This document shows positions 7,605 to 15,187 of a stretch of 19,081 nucleotides of DNA, piece by piece. The stretch's first letter is position 1. Each line of letters opens with the position of its first letter. The translations under genes were made by a program, and so were the position numbers. The notes under the pieces were generated by a model, which searched no databases, was not told the DNA's origin, and saw only the letters and a list, made by a program, of their open reading frames with translations. The DNA comes from Hominenteromicrobium gallistercoris (GTDB lineage Bacteria; Bacillota; Clostridia; Oscillospirales; Acutalibacteraceae). The stretch lies in contig DWXR01000133.1 of NCBI GenBank assembly GCA_019119145.1, positions 1 to 19,081 on the forward strand, read 5' to 3'.

Positions 7605-7632
7605 TTGCATTTTCGTGAATTTGTGCTAGAAT
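7605..7632 (+). promoter_or_regulatory. Sigma-A-type promoter of the ferredoxin gene
   Basis: TTGCAT (7605-7610) and TAGAAT (7627-7632) are 16 bases apart, with TGC directly before the -10 making it an extended -10. The transcript would start near 7639, some 25 nt before the ATG, and GGAGGTG serves as SD. Confidence 0.8.
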
Positions 7633-7663
7633 GTAGGTATCAAACACATGGAGGTGTTCTGTA

Positions 7664-7834
7664 ATGGCATATAAAATCACAGACGCTTGCATCTCCTGCG
7701 GCGCGTGCGCGGACGCATGTCCGGTCAGCGCGATCTCCGAGGGCGACGGCAAGTACGAGATCGACGAGGCAACCTGCATCGAGTGCGGCGCTTGCGCTGA
7801 CACATGCCCCGTTTCGGCTCCGGAGCAGGCATAA
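7664..7834 (+). CDS. 2[4Fe-4S] bacterial (clostridial-type) ferredoxin
   Basis: This short gene encodes 56 residues, a normal length for clostridial ferredoxin. Two symmetric cluster motifs are visible: Cys9, 12, 15, 19 followed by Pro, and Cys38, 41, 44, 48 followed by Pro, each in the form C-x2-C-x2-C-x3-C-P. Each motif supplies three ligands to one cluster and the fourth to the other. The protein is a small acidic electron carrier of the cytoplasm, used by pyruvate:ferredoxin oxidoreductase, hydrogenases and similar anaerobic enzymes, and it points to a fermentative anaerobe. It has its own strong promoter and terminator, so it is a separate unit placed between ricT and trmN6. Confidence 0.95.
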   Translation: MAYKITDACISCGACADACPVSAISEGDGKYEIDEATCIECGACADTCPVSAPEQA

Positions 7835-7850
7835 TCGTTTGCAAAATCAG

Positions 7851-7887
7851 AAAAGGGCTGCCACGTTTTCGCGGCAGCTCCTTTTTT
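7851..7887 (+). terminator. Rho-independent terminator after the ferredoxin gene
   Basis: GCTGCC (7857-7862) pairs with GGCAGC (7873-7878), extended by AAAAGG on the left and a C/T stretch on the right. Six T residues follow (7882-7887). Confidence 0.8.
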
Positions 7888-7961
7888 GTTTCCGAAAGGC
7901 TTCAGACGGGCGGGGCTGCCTCTCCGCCCGCGACCACATTTTGCATACAGGAGGGAACCCC

Positions 7962-8723
7962 ATGCGGGAAGACGAACACTGGGAGCCGCTCGCGCCGAAC
8001 TGCCGCGTGCTGGTGAGCCGCGCGCACCGCTTCACGACCGACACGATTCTGCTCGCGCATTTCGCCGCGCCGAAAAAGCGGGAGCGCTGCGCGGACCTCG
8101 GCACCGGCTGCGGGACGATCCCGCTGCTGTGGCACGCGCGCTACGCCCCGCGGGCGATCACCGGCGTCGAGCTCGACGCCGACGCGCTGCGGCAGGCGCG
8201 GGAATCGGTGCGCGAAAACGGCCTCGAAGACAAGATCGCCGTAAAGCGCGGCGACATCCGGGAGATCCGCGCGGTTTTCCCGGAGCCCGTGCTCGACCTC
8301 GTCGCCTGCAACCCGCCGTACAAGGCGGTCGGCGCAGGGCTGCGCAACGCGGACGCGCGGATGGAAAACGCGCGGCACGAGTGCACGTGCACGCTCGGGG
8401 ACGTCGCGCGGGCCGCGAAGGCGGTGCTGCGCTTCGGCGGCAGGCTCTGCATCTGCCAGCGGCCCGAGCGGCTGACGGACGCGATGGCGGCCTTCCGCGA
8501 AAACGGCGTCGAGCCGAAGCGGCTGCGGCTCGTGGAGCAGCGGCAGGGCAGCGCGCCGATGCTCTTCCTGCTCGAAGGGCGGCGCGGCGGCAGGCCGGGG
8601 CTTGAGATTCTGCCCACGCTGCGGGTCGAAGCGGCGGGGGGCGGCTTCTCGCCCGAAATGCTCGAAATCTACGGCGATTACAAAGCGGGGCGCGCCGAAC
8701 AGGCGGCCCCGGGGGAACGGTGA
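7962..8723 (+). CDS. trmN6: tRNA1(Val) (adenine37-N6)-methyltransferase-like protein (YabB family)
   Basis: This 253-residue class I SAM-dependent methyltransferase has a glycine-rich motif I DLGTGCGTIPLL near residues 45-56, an acidic residue after motif II (GVELDAD at 68-74), and the N6-adenine signature NPPY at 117-120. NPPY enzymes methylate exocyclic amino groups, and this family acts on adenine 37 of tRNA-Val. The adjacent rsmI gene reproduces the yabB-(yazA)-yabC order of Bacillus; yazA is absent. The frame is open upstream to 7839, but ATG 7962 has CAGGAGGG at the right distance and lies after the ferredoxin terminator. The last 40 residues, rich in Gly, Ala and Arg, look divergent. 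The substrate is assigned by family and context only. Confidence 0.88.
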   Translation: MREDEHWEPLAPNCRVLVSRAHRFTTDTILLAHFAAPKKRERCADLGTGCGTIPLLWHARYAPRAITGVELDADALRQARESVRENGLEDKIAVKRGDIREIRAVFPEPVLDLVACNPPYKAVGAGLRNADARMENARHECTCTLGDVARAAKAVLRFGGRLCICQRPERLTDAMAAFRENGVEPKRLRLVEQRQGSAPMLFLLEGRRGGRPGLEILPTLRVEAAGGGFSPEMLEIYGDYKAGRAEQAAPGER

Positions 8724-8727
8724 AACT

Positions 8728-9567
8728 ATGGAAAACAAACTGGAAAAGGGCGCGCTGTACGTCGTGGGCACGCCGATCGGCAATCTCTCGGACTTCTCGC
8801 CGCGCGCGGCCGAAACGCTGGCGGCGGTGGATTTCATCGCGGCGGAGGACACGCGCGTCACGGTGAAGCTTCTGAACCACTTCGGCATCAAAAAGCCGCT
8901 TGTCAGCTACTACGAGCACAACAAGCAGGAGAAGGGAAGCGTCATCACGGACCGGCTGGCCGAGGGCGAGACCTGCGCGCTCGTCTCCGACGCCGGCATG
9001 CCCGCGATCTCGGACCCCGGCGAGGACCTCGTCGCGCTGTGCGCGGCGCGGGGCATCCCGGTGTACGTCGTGCCCGGCCCGAGCGCGGTCGTCTCGGCGC
9101 TCGCGGTTTCGGGCCTGCCGACGGGCCGCTTCACGTTCGAGGGCTTTCTGAGCGTCAACAAGAAGAGCCGGCGCGAGCACCTCGAATCGCTGCGGGCCGA
9201 GACGCGCACGATGGTCTTTTACGAGGCGCCGCACAAGCTGCCCTACACGCTGCAGGATATGGAGGCGGTGTTCGGCGACCGGCGCATCGCCCTCGTGCGG
9301 GAGATCACGAAGATCCACGAGCAGTGCATCCGCACGACGCTCTCGGCCGCGGCGGCCCACTACGCTTCGACGCCGCCGAAGGGCGAGTTCGTGCTCGTCA
9401 TCGAGGGCGCAAAGCCCGCCGAAAAGCGGGAGATGACGCTCGAGGACGCCGTGGCGCTCGCGCGGGCCGCGATGGAAAACGGCAGCGCGGCGTCCGACGC
9501 GGCGAAGGAGGCGGCGAAGCTCTCGGGCTTCAAAAAGGGCGAGATCTACAAGCGCCTGATGGAATGA
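8728..9567 (+). CDS. rsmI: 16S rRNA (cytidine1402-2'-O)-methyltransferase
   Basis: A 279-residue tetrapyrrole-methylase-fold protein with all RsmI landmarks: YVVGTPIGNLSD at 11-22, AAEDTRVT at 38-45, YYEHN at 61-65, VSDAGMPAISDPG at 86-98 and VPGPSA at 115-120. RsmI adds a 2'-O-methyl group to C1402 of 16S rRNA in the decoding centre. The C-terminal part, with AAKLSGFKKGEIYKRLME, is the helix-turn-helix-like extension usual in the family. ATG 8728 follows trmN6 by 4 bases and has GGGGAACGG as SD, so both methyltransferases are probably made from one mRNA. A GC-rich stem without T tract lies after the stop. Confidence 0.95.
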   Translation: MENKLEKGALYVVGTPIGNLSDFSPRAAETLAAVDFIAAEDTRVTVKLLNHFGIKKPLVSYYEHNKQEKGSVITDRLAEGETCALVSDAGMPAISDPGEDLVALCAARGIPVYVVPGPSAVVSALAVSGLPTGRFTFEGFLSVNKKSRREHLESLRAETRTMVFYEAPHKLPYTLQDMEAVFGDRRIALVREITKIHEQCIRTTLSAAAAHYASTPPKGEFVLVIEGAKPAEKREMTLEDAVALARAAMENGSAASDAAKEAAKLSGFKKGEIYKRLME

Positions 9568-9620
9568 AAGCGGCGCCCGGCGGGAGCGCCCGCGGGCGGG
9601 AAAAACGGTGGTGAGCATCA

Positions 9621-10283
9621 ATGAAACGGATTTTGGTGGTCGACGACGACCAGCACATCGGCAATCTTCTGGAGGAGGCGCTCGCGGCGGAGGGCCACGG
9701 CGTTTCGCGCGCGTATTCCGGCACCGAGGCGCAGCTTCTGCTGGAGCGGGAAAGGCCCGACCTCGTCCTGCTCGACCTGATGCTGCCCGGCCTTTCGGGC
9801 GAGGCGCTGCTGCCGAAGCTGCAGGGCATCCCGGTGATCGTCGTCAGCGCGAAGGCCGGCGTCGACGACAAGGTGAAGCTGCTGCTCGGCGGCGCGGTGG
9901 ACTATGTGACGAAGCCGTTCGTCCTGCGCGAGCTGCTCGCGCGCGTCGCGGTGCAGCTGCGCCGGGCGCCCGGCGTAAATGCCGCGGTGCTCTCCGCCGG
10001 CGGACTGCGGCTCGACGTGGGCGCGCACGCGCTGACCGTCGACGGCGCGCCCGTGCGGCTGACGAAAACCGAATACGCGATTTTAAAGCTCCTGATGCAG
10101 AACCCGGGCCGCGCGGTGTCGAAATCCGTGATCCTCGACCGCATCAGCCTCGACACGCCCGACTGCACCGACGCCTCCCTGAAGCAGCACGTCAGCAACC
10201 TGCGCCGCAAGCTGCGCGAGGCCGGCGGGCGGGACTGCATCGAGGCCGTGTGGGGCATCGGCTTCCGGCTCGATGCGGAGTAA
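9621..10283 (+). CDS. OmpR/PhoB-family response regulator
   Basis: The protein has 220 residues. The receiver domain (1-110) has the acidic pocket VVDDD at 6-10, phospho-acceptor Asp52 in LLDLMLPG, Ser76 at the Thr/Ser switch position and Lys98 in TKPF. A winged-helix DNA-binding domain (about 123-218) shows LTKTEYAILKLL, SKSVILDRI, the recognition-helix region VSNLRRKLR and the wing VWGIGFRL. It should be phosphorylated by the histidine kinase at 12151-13050 and activate the ABC transporter in between. GGTGGTGAG precedes ATG 9621. It is separated from rsmI by 53 bases with a GC-rich stem but no visible promoter, so part of its transcription could come from the upstream genes. Confidence 0.93.
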   Translation: MKRILVVDDDQHIGNLLEEALAAEGHGVSRAYSGTEAQLLLERERPDLVLLDLMLPGLSGEALLPKLQGIPVIVVSAKAGVDDKVKLLLGGAVDYVTKPFVLRELLARVAVQLRRAPGVNAAVLSAGGLRLDVGAHALTVDGAPVRLTKTEYAILKLLMQNPGRAVSKSVILDRISLDTPDCTDASLKQHVSNLRRKLREAGGRDCIEAVWGIGFRLDAE

Positions 10284-10293
10284 ATCTTTTCTG

Positions 10294-10355
10294 TTTCTTT
10301 ACGCTTTTCTTGACCGCCCGCTTGACCCTTTTGCGGTACACTGGCCGTAAAGAAA
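10294..10355 (+). promoter_or_regulatory. Candidate response-regulator-controlled promoter upstream of the ABC transporter
   Basis: Between the regulator and transporter genes lie two TTGACC direct repeats (10310-10315 and 10322-10327, period 12) and a TACACT -10-like box (10337-10342). A good -35 at the normal distance is absent, a pattern typical of promoters activated by OmpR-type regulators. A perfect 10-bp inverted repeat (10294-10303 and 10346-10355) brackets the whole region. Confidence 0.45.
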
Positions 10356-10375
10356 AGGAAGGGAGACGTTTTCAC

Positions 10376-11290
10376 ATGGAATACTGTTTGGAAACGCAGG
10401 CGCTCTGCAAGACATACGGGCGCTTCAGGGCGGTCGACAATTTGTCGATGCACGTCCCGCGCGGGGCGATCTACGGCTTTGTCGGCAAAAACGGCGCGGG
10501 CAAGACGACGCTGCTGCGCCTCATCTGCGGCCTGCAAAGGCCGACCGCGGGCGGCTATTGCCTTTACGGCGTGCCGCACACCGACAAGGCGCTGTGCACG
10601 GTGCGCCGCCGCATGGGGGCGGTCGTCGAAACGCCGTCGATCTACATGGACCTGCCCGCGCAGGAGAATCTGAAGCAGCAGTACCGCGTGCTCGGGCTGC
10701 CGTCGTTTTCGGGCATCCCCGCGCTGCTCGAGCTCGTGGGGCTTCAGGACACCGGCAGGAAAAAGGCGCGGCACTTCTCGCTCGGCATGCGCCAGCGGCT
10801 CGGCATCGCGATGGCGCTCGCAGGCGACCCCGACTTCCTCGTACTCGACGAGCCGACGAACGGCCTCGACCCGCAGGGCATCATCGAGGTACGCGAGCTG
10901 ATCCTCAAGCTGAACCGGGAGTTCGGCATCACGGTGCTGATCTCGAGCCACATCCTCGGCGAGCTCTCGAAGCTCGCGACGCATTACGGGTTCATCGACG
11001 GCGGCCGCATCGTACAGGAGATCAGCGCCGAGGCGCTCGAGGCCGCCTGCCGCAAGTGCGCGCGGCTGACCGTCAGCGACGTGCGGGCGCTTGCGCGCGT
11101 GCTGGACCGGCTGGGGTTCGAGTACCAGATCGTTTCCGAAACGCAGGCGGACGTCTTCGGCACGGTGAACGTCACGCAGCTGACGCTCGCGCTCGCAAAG
11201 GAGGGCTGCGAGGTCGTCTCGATGCAGGAGCGCGACGAAAGCCTCGAGAGCTACTATGTGAATCTGGTGGGAGGTGCGCGCGATGCGTAA
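10376..11290 (+). CDS. ABC transporter ATP-binding protein, BcrA / lantibiotic-immunity type
   Basis: This 304-residue ATPase has a Walker A GKNGAGKT at 37-44, a signature SLGMRQR starting at 135 (the variant of LSGGQ usual in the BcrA group), a Walker B FLVLDE at 154-159 with Asp158/Glu159, D-loop NGLD and the switch His192 in SSH. The last 90 residues form the regulatory extension common in this group. With the permease it should pump or detach a hydrophobic compound or antimicrobial peptide at the membrane. The frame is open upstream across the regulator gene, but ATG 10376 with GGAAGGGAG is the start. It overlaps the permease start by 8 bases. Confidence 0.92.
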   Translation: MEYCLETQALCKTYGRFRAVDNLSMHVPRGAIYGFVGKNGAGKTTLLRLICGLQRPTAGGYCLYGVPHTDKALCTVRRRMGAVVETPSIYMDLPAQENLKQQYRVLGLPSFSGIPALLELVGLQDTGRKKARHFSLGMRQRLGIAMALAGDPDFLVLDEPTNGLDPQGIIEVRELILKLNREFGITVLISSHILGELSKLATHYGFIDGGRIVQEISAEALEAACRKCARLTVSDVRALARVLDRLGFEYQIVSETQADVFGTVNVTQLTLALAKEGCEVVSMQERDESLESYYVNLVGGARDA

Positions 11291-12128
11291 GCTGCTTTCC
11301 GCGGATTTCACGCGGCTTTGGAAAAACAAGGTGTTCTGGGTCGGCATGGCCTGCATGGCGCTTGTCGCGTGCTGGATGGTCTGCGTCGGCCACGGGCAGA
11401 ATGTCCGGTGGGCGGACGGCGGCACAGATATTGAGCCGAACCGGCTGGATGCATACCTGTTTCAGTTCGCGCCGGCGGTCGGCGGCTTTGCGGCGGTCAT
11501 CATCAGCCTGTTCATCGGGACGGATTACAGCGATGGGACGATCCGCAATAAGCTGATCGTCGGCAGCAGCCGCAGCGCGATTTACCTTTCGAACCTGATC
11601 GTCTGCACGGCGGCGAGCCTGCTCTGTGTGGCGGCGTATCTGGCGTGCGCGTTTGCGGTCGGCGTCCCGCTGCTCGGCGTGCCGGCCGTCGACGTCCGCA
11701 CGGTGCTCGTCTGCATTTCGCTCTGCGCCCTGTTCACCGCGGCGCTGGCCTCGATCTTCACGCTGCTCGGCATGCTCAACCACAACCGGGCCGGCGGGGC
11801 GGTGCTCGCGATCCTCGTCTTTCTGGCGCTCCTGTTCGCGGCGAGCTACTGCTACAACCAGCTGCAGGTTCCGGAGATGTCGGCCGCCGCGATTTTCACG
11901 GAAAACGGCATAGAGATTGGCGACCCGCAGCCGAATCCGAACTACGTCGAGGGCGCGGCGCGGAACGCGCTGCAGTTTGTAGTCGATTTTCTGCCGACCG
12001 GGCAGGGCATCCTGATTGCGAGCTACGAGGCGGCGCACCTGTGGCAGATGGGGCTGTATTCCGTCCTGATTACGGCCGCGGCGACGCTGCTGGGCCTTTT
12101 CGGCTTCAGCCGTAAGGACATCAAATAG
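11283..12128 (+). CDS. ABC-2 type permease, BcrB / lantibiotic-immunity type
   Basis: This 281-residue membrane protein has six hydrophobic segments: near residues 17-36, 62-80, 101-132, 139-163, 172-190 and 256-276. The first cytoplasmic loop carries DYSDGTIRNKLIVGSSR, a conserved feature of BcrB/NatB-like permeases that probably contacts the ATPase. An extracytoplasmic loop of about 60 residues precedes the last helix. ATG 11283 has GGGAGGTG at the right distance, better than the in-frame GTG at 11274. The gene overlaps the ATPase by 8 bases, so both subunits should be made in step. Confidence 0.88.
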   Translation: MRKLLSADFTRLWKNKVFWVGMACMALVACWMVCVGHGQNVRWADGGTDIEPNRLDAYLFQFAPAVGGFAAVIISLFIGTDYSDGTIRNKLIVGSSRSAIYLSNLIVCTAASLLCVAAYLACAFAVGVPLLGVPAVDVRTVLVCISLCALFTAALASIFTLLGMLNHNRAGGAVLAILVFLALLFAASYCYNQLQVPEMSAAAIFTENGIEIGDPQPNPNYVEGAARNALQFVVDFLPTGQGILIASYEAAHLWQMGLYSVLITAAATLLGLFGFSRKDIK

Positions 12129-12150
12129 CATAGAAAAGGGGTTGGATTCC

Positions 12151-13050
12151 GTGGAATGGATTTTGTGGGCGGCCTGCGTCGTGCTGCTTATCGCCGTGCT
12201 CGTGCTCGCGGTGCGGGTTTACCTGCTGCGCCGGTCTGCGCGGGAGATCGCGGCGGGGCTGTCCGCGCGGATTTCCACGGATACGAACACGCTGATCGGC
12301 ATATCCTCGCGCGACCGCGCGATGCGCGCGCTGGCCGAAAGCGTCAACACCGAGCTGCGCGCTCTGCGCCGGGAGCGCCGCCGCCTGCAGCAGGGCGACC
12401 GCGAGCTGCGCGAGGCCGTGACGAACATCTCGCACGACCTGCGCACGCCGCTGACGGCGATCTGCGGCTACCTCGAGCTTCTCGAGCGGGAGGAAAAGTC
12501 CGCCGCTGCCGCGCGCTACCTCGGGCAGATCGAGAACCGCACGGCGGCGCTCACCCGGCTGACCGAGGAGCTGTTCCGCTACTCGCTCGTGCTGGCCGAC
12601 GAGGCGGTCGAGCTGCAGCCGGTCGTTTTGAACCGCGTGCTTGAGGAGAGCCTGCTCGCGCAGTACGGCGCGTTTCAGGCGCGCGGGCTGGCGCCGGCCG
12701 TGCAGATGCCGCAGGCGCCGGTCACCCGCCGGCTGGACCCCGCCGCGCTCAGCCGGATTTACGACAACATCCTGTCGAACGCGCTCAAGTACGCCGAGGG
12801 GGACCTCGCGGTGACGCTCCTGCCGGACGGCACGGCCGCGTTTTCAAACACGGCGCGCGGCCTGACGCAGACCGAGGTGGGCCGCCTGTTCGACCGGTTT
12901 TACACGGTGGAGACCGGCCGCAGCGCGACGGGCCTCGGCCTTTCGATCGCGCGGCTTCTGACCGAGCGCATGGGCGGCACGATCGGCGCCGCGTACAGCG
13001 GCGAAAAGCTGACCGTGCGCGTCTGCTTCCCCGAAACCCCGGAGACATAA
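12151..13050 (+). CDS. Sensor histidine kinase with minimal extracytoplasmic part
   Basis: The protein has 299 residues. One hydrophobic segment (about 3-26) lies directly at the N-terminus, followed by a charged, probably coiled-coil stretch. The H-box NISHDLRTPLT has phospho-acceptor His95. The ATPase domain has the N-box YDNILSNALKYA with Asn206 and Asn210, an F-box RLFDRFYT near 245 and a G2 box TGLGLSIARLL at 260-270. The usual DxGxG G1 box is not obvious; the region reads FSNTARGLTQTE instead, as in other kinases linked to BcrAB-like exporters. No sensor domain exists, so the signal is likely sensed in the membrane or passed on by the transporter. A TTG at 12142 is in frame but touches the SD GAAAAGGGG; GTG 12151 is correctly spaced. 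Confidence 0.9.
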   Translation: MEWILWAACVVLLIAVLVLAVRVYLLRRSAREIAAGLSARISTDTNTLIGISSRDRAMRALAESVNTELRALRRERRRLQQGDRELREAVTNISHDLRTPLTAICGYLELLEREEKSAAAARYLGQIENRTAALTRLTEELFRYSLVLADEAVELQPVVLNRVLEESLLAQYGAFQARGLAPAVQMPQAPVTRRLDPAALSRIYDNILSNALKYAEGDLAVTLLPDGTAAFSNTARGLTQTEVGRLFDRFYTVETGRSATGLGLSIARLLTERMGGTIGAAYSGEKLTVRVCFPETPET

Positions 13051-13056
13051 AAAATC

Positions 13057-13094
13057 AAGCGGGCCGTTTTCCACAGTGTGGGAACGGCCCGCTT
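13057..13094. terminator. Bidirectional rho-independent terminator
   Basis: AAGCGGGCCGTT (13057-13068) and AACGGCCCGCTT (13083-13094) form a perfect 12-bp stem, with T residues following on the plus strand and a T-rich run following on the minus strand. It separates the convergent kinase and membrane-protein genes. Confidence 0.9.
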
Positions 13095-13119
13095 TTTAAA
13101 CGGGGATTGCGGCCGGCGC

Positions 13120-13560
13120 TCACGGCCTGGCCGAGGGGGATTTCGGCTGCCGCCAGTTGCGCCACGCGCCGATCACATAAATGACCGGGACGAGCAGCAC
13201 GAGCACGCAGGTGCCGATTTCGGCGATGTTCAAAACGAGGCCGGAAAGCACGAGGTCCAGCACGTCGCCGATCGAGATAAGGAGGATCGCGATGCCGAGG
13301 CCGAAGCACAGCCCCATGCTGTTCGGGCGGTCGGCCCGCAGTATGCCGAGCGCGCCGGCGGCGACGAAGAGCAGCGGGACCAGAACGGCGAACGTGACGG
13401 ACAGAATCGGGTACGGCGACGCGAGCCGGTCGGCGAGGCCGTACTCCTCGGCGGCCTCCGCGCTCATCAGCGAGAGCACAAAAGCGAGCAGCGCGGCTGC
13501 GCCGTACAGGATAAACACGACGCTGCTGATTTTTACGAGTATATGTCCTCGGGTCTTCAT
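13120..13560 (-). CDS. Four-helix membrane protein of unknown function
   Basis: The protein has 146 residues. Four hydrophobic segments are visible: about 9-31, 53-74, 80-100 and 108-130. Short charged N- and C-terminal tails (start MKTRGH, end RQPKSPSARP) are both likely cytoplasmic. The layout resembles small tetraspanning membrane proteins of Bacillota, but I recognise no specific family or catalytic residue. ATG is at 13558-13560 with AGAAAGGCC upstream on its strand. It has its own promoter (13639-13667) and shares the bidirectional terminator with the kinase gene, so it is a single-gene unit not obviously tied to the ABC module. Confidence 0.75.
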   Translation of the reverse strand: MKTRGHILVKISSVVFILYGAAALLAFVLSLMSAEAAEEYGLADRLASPYPILSVTFAVLVPLLFVAAGALGILRADRPNSMGLCFGLGIAILLISIGDVLDLVLSGLVLNIAEIGTCVLVLLVPVIYVIGAWRNWRQPKSPSARP

Positions 13561-13638
13561 GCTGGACCACGGCCTTTCTGCATCCGGCCGGGCGTGCGGT
13601 TCGGCGCGCGCCGGCTCCCTTATTTTTAATCTGGTTTG

Positions 13639-13667
13639 ATTGTACCCGCTGGCCGGGGAAAATGCAA
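13639..13667 (-). promoter_or_regulatory. Sigma-A-type promoter of the membrane protein
   Basis: On the minus strand TTGCAT (13662-13667) and TACAAT (13639-13644) are separated by 17 bases. The predicted leader is about 70 nt. It is back to back with the GH127 promoter at 13689-13717. Confidence 0.8.
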
Positions 13668-13688
13668 CCGTTTTTTTGTGAAAAAGGC

Positions 13689-13717
13689 TTGTAATGCGTT
13701 TGGAAGTATGCTATAAA
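13689..13717 (+). promoter_or_regulatory. Sigma-A-type promoter of the interrupted arabinofuranosidase gene
   Basis: TTGTAA (13689-13694) and TATAAA (13712-13717) have a 17-bp spacer, with TGC before the -10 (extended -10). The leader of about 85 nt ends with a strong SD (GGGAGGT, 13797-13803). The promoter now reads into the left end of the IS110 element, against the direction of the transposase gene. Confidence 0.8.
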
Positions 13718-13808
13718 AGATGTACGGACAACTTTGCCCGCGAACGGTTGAATCAAAACAGAAAGGCCGGGCCGTGACCGCTTCACGCCCGGAACAGGGA
13801 GGTCAAGT

Positions 13809-13819
13809 TTGAAACAAAT
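13809..13819 (+). pseudogene. 5' fragment of the GH127 beta-L-arabinofuranosidase gene, cut off by IS110
   Basis: Bases 13809-13819 hold TTG AAA CAA and the first two bases of the next codon, behind a strong SD. Read on, the frame ends at TAA 13836-13838 within the insertion element after nine residues. Joining 13819 to 15475 restores an uninterrupted frame that starts Met-Lys-Gln-Ile-Ser-Val-Lys and continues into the GH127 protein, for about 639 residues in total, the usual family length. Confidence 0.8.
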
Positions 13820-13895
13820 CAGTGACACACCACCCTAAAAAGGGGCACAACAAAGTAGACCGTCGGTCAGGCGGTCAAAAAACGAGGATGGCTGG

Positions 13896-15158
13896 CTATC
13901 CTGACGAGGACAACGGAGAAGGGTTTGAAACAATAAAGCCCATTCGAGCAAGCATCTCGAAGGCTTTCTCTTGGGAGATCTGGCGGGCCATAGGATTCTT
14001 GTCTTCCTGGATGTAGGCAGCAGGATTGTACGGCTCGTTCTTGCTTAGAATATGGTAGATGGCGGTTAAGAGTCTCCTGGCAATGGCAACTATGGCTTTT
14101 TTCTTACCGCGCCGTTTTTGCAGCGCCTGCTTCTTTCCGTAGATTTCAGGATGTTTTTCACCGCGGCTTGCAGCAAGAGCGACCTGAATCAGCAAGGGCT
14201 TGAGATAAGCACCGGATTTGCCAATGCGAGTGGTTTTCTTCTTACCGGCACTCTCCGCGTTTTGAGGGGTAAGACCAGCCCAAGAGCAGAGATGCTTAGA
14301 GGTATCAAACACCGTCATGTCGGCCCCGATTTCTGCAAGAATGCGGATAGCAGTAAAAGCGTCATGGATGCCGGGGACAGTCAGCAGCAGTTCAATCTGC
14401 GGAAGATAGTTTTGAGCAATCTCCAGAATAAGGGATTCGAGTTCTGCCTTATGTCTTTCCAGAGAATCCATGTGGCCACGAATGATTTTGAGCTTCTCCG
14501 CCTGCTCATAAGTGAAGATACCGTCAACTGCTTCCTGAATCTGTGCAATGGGTGTTTTACAGCGCCCATCTACAAAGGGAGCCACGTCAAACTGCTCTCC
14601 CGGGTGTTCCAACAACTGTGTCGTGATGGCGGATGCGCTCTTACCGAACACATTACTGAACACGTCATCAAGCTTGAAGTTGGAAACAGTGAGACAATTC
14701 TGGGCGCGGTTCTTCTCTCCGGTCATGTAGGACGAAAGCTTGACCCAGTAACGACAAAGATCTCGAAGCTGCCGGATATCCTTAGGTGGAATGAAGCTGC
14801 CGCGAACAAGGTCATGCTTGAACAAGTCGGCAATCCACTGAGCGTCTTTCTTGTCAGTTTTCTTCCCTTTGATAGCCTTGACGAATTTCGGGTGGCTGAC
14901 TACCACATGGCAGGACTCCTCCAAAATGTTGTGAACTGGGAACCAATATTTACCTGTTGATTCCATACAAACATCCTTACAGTCGTTGGCTAAAAGCCAG
15001 TCCCGCAGTTCGCGCAGGCTCCCTGTGTAGGTTGAAAATCTTCGTGATTGATACTCTGTAACCCCTTGCGCATTGGTAGCGGCAATACAGGCGATGAGAA
15101 AATCCCGGTGAACATCCATCCCACAGCAAACTGGATATACGATTTTTAGTCTTCCCAT
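13896..15158 (-). CDS. IS110-family transposase (DEDD recombinase)
   Basis: This 420-residue protein has the two domains of IS110 recombinases. The N-terminal RuvC-like DEDD domain shows Asp15 in CGMDVH, Glu66 in CMESTGKYW, and Asp102 and Asp105 in KKTDKKDA. The C-terminal Tnp (transposase_20) domain shows VPGIHDAFTAIRILAEIG at 261-278, SWAGLTPQNAESAGKKK near 292-308 with the candidate catalytic Ser303, and IGKSGAYLK. Members of this family recombine a circular donor with a target using a bridge RNA encoded in the element's own non-coding end. ATG 15156-15158 is preceded on its strand by GAGGGGAG. The gene appears intact and full length, so the element may still be mobile. Confidence 0.95.
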   Translation of the reverse strand: MGRLKIVYPVCCGMDVHRDFLIACIAATNAQGVTEYQSRRFSTYTGSLRELRDWLLANDCKDVCMESTGKYWFPVHNILEESCHVVVSHPKFVKAIKGKKTDKKDAQWIADLFKHDLVRGSFIPPKDIRQLRDLCRYWVKLSSYMTGEKNRAQNCLTVSNFKLDDVFSNVFGKSASAITTQLLEHPGEQFDVAPFVDGRCKTPIAQIQEAVDGIFTYEQAEKLKIIRGHMDSLERHKAELESLILEIAQNYLPQIELLLTVPGIHDAFTAIRILAEIGADMTVFDTSKHLCSWAGLTPQNAESAGKKKTTRIGKSGAYLKPLLIQVALAASRGEKHPEIYGKKQALQKRRGKKKAIVAIARRLLTAIYHILSKNEPYNPAAYIQEDKNPMARQISQEKAFEMLARMGFIVSNPSPLSSSG

Positions 15159-15187
15159 AACAACTCCCCTCGCAAAAATATTGTTGA

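Noticed and set aside
9568..9620. A GC-rich stem after rsmI as a terminator.
   Set aside because: It has a bulged 10-bp stem but no T tract, so I could not support termination or a promoter for the regulator here.
9608..10375. The ABC ATPase frame is open upstream for 256 codons, suggesting an N-terminal fusion.
   Set aside because: This part is the response-regulator gene read in another frame; the residues are Arg/Ala-rich and featureless, and ATG 10376 has a proper SD.
14118..14960. A 280-residue plus-strand frame inside the insertion element.
   Set aside because: It is the complement of the IS110 transposase gene and has no SD or recognisable domain.
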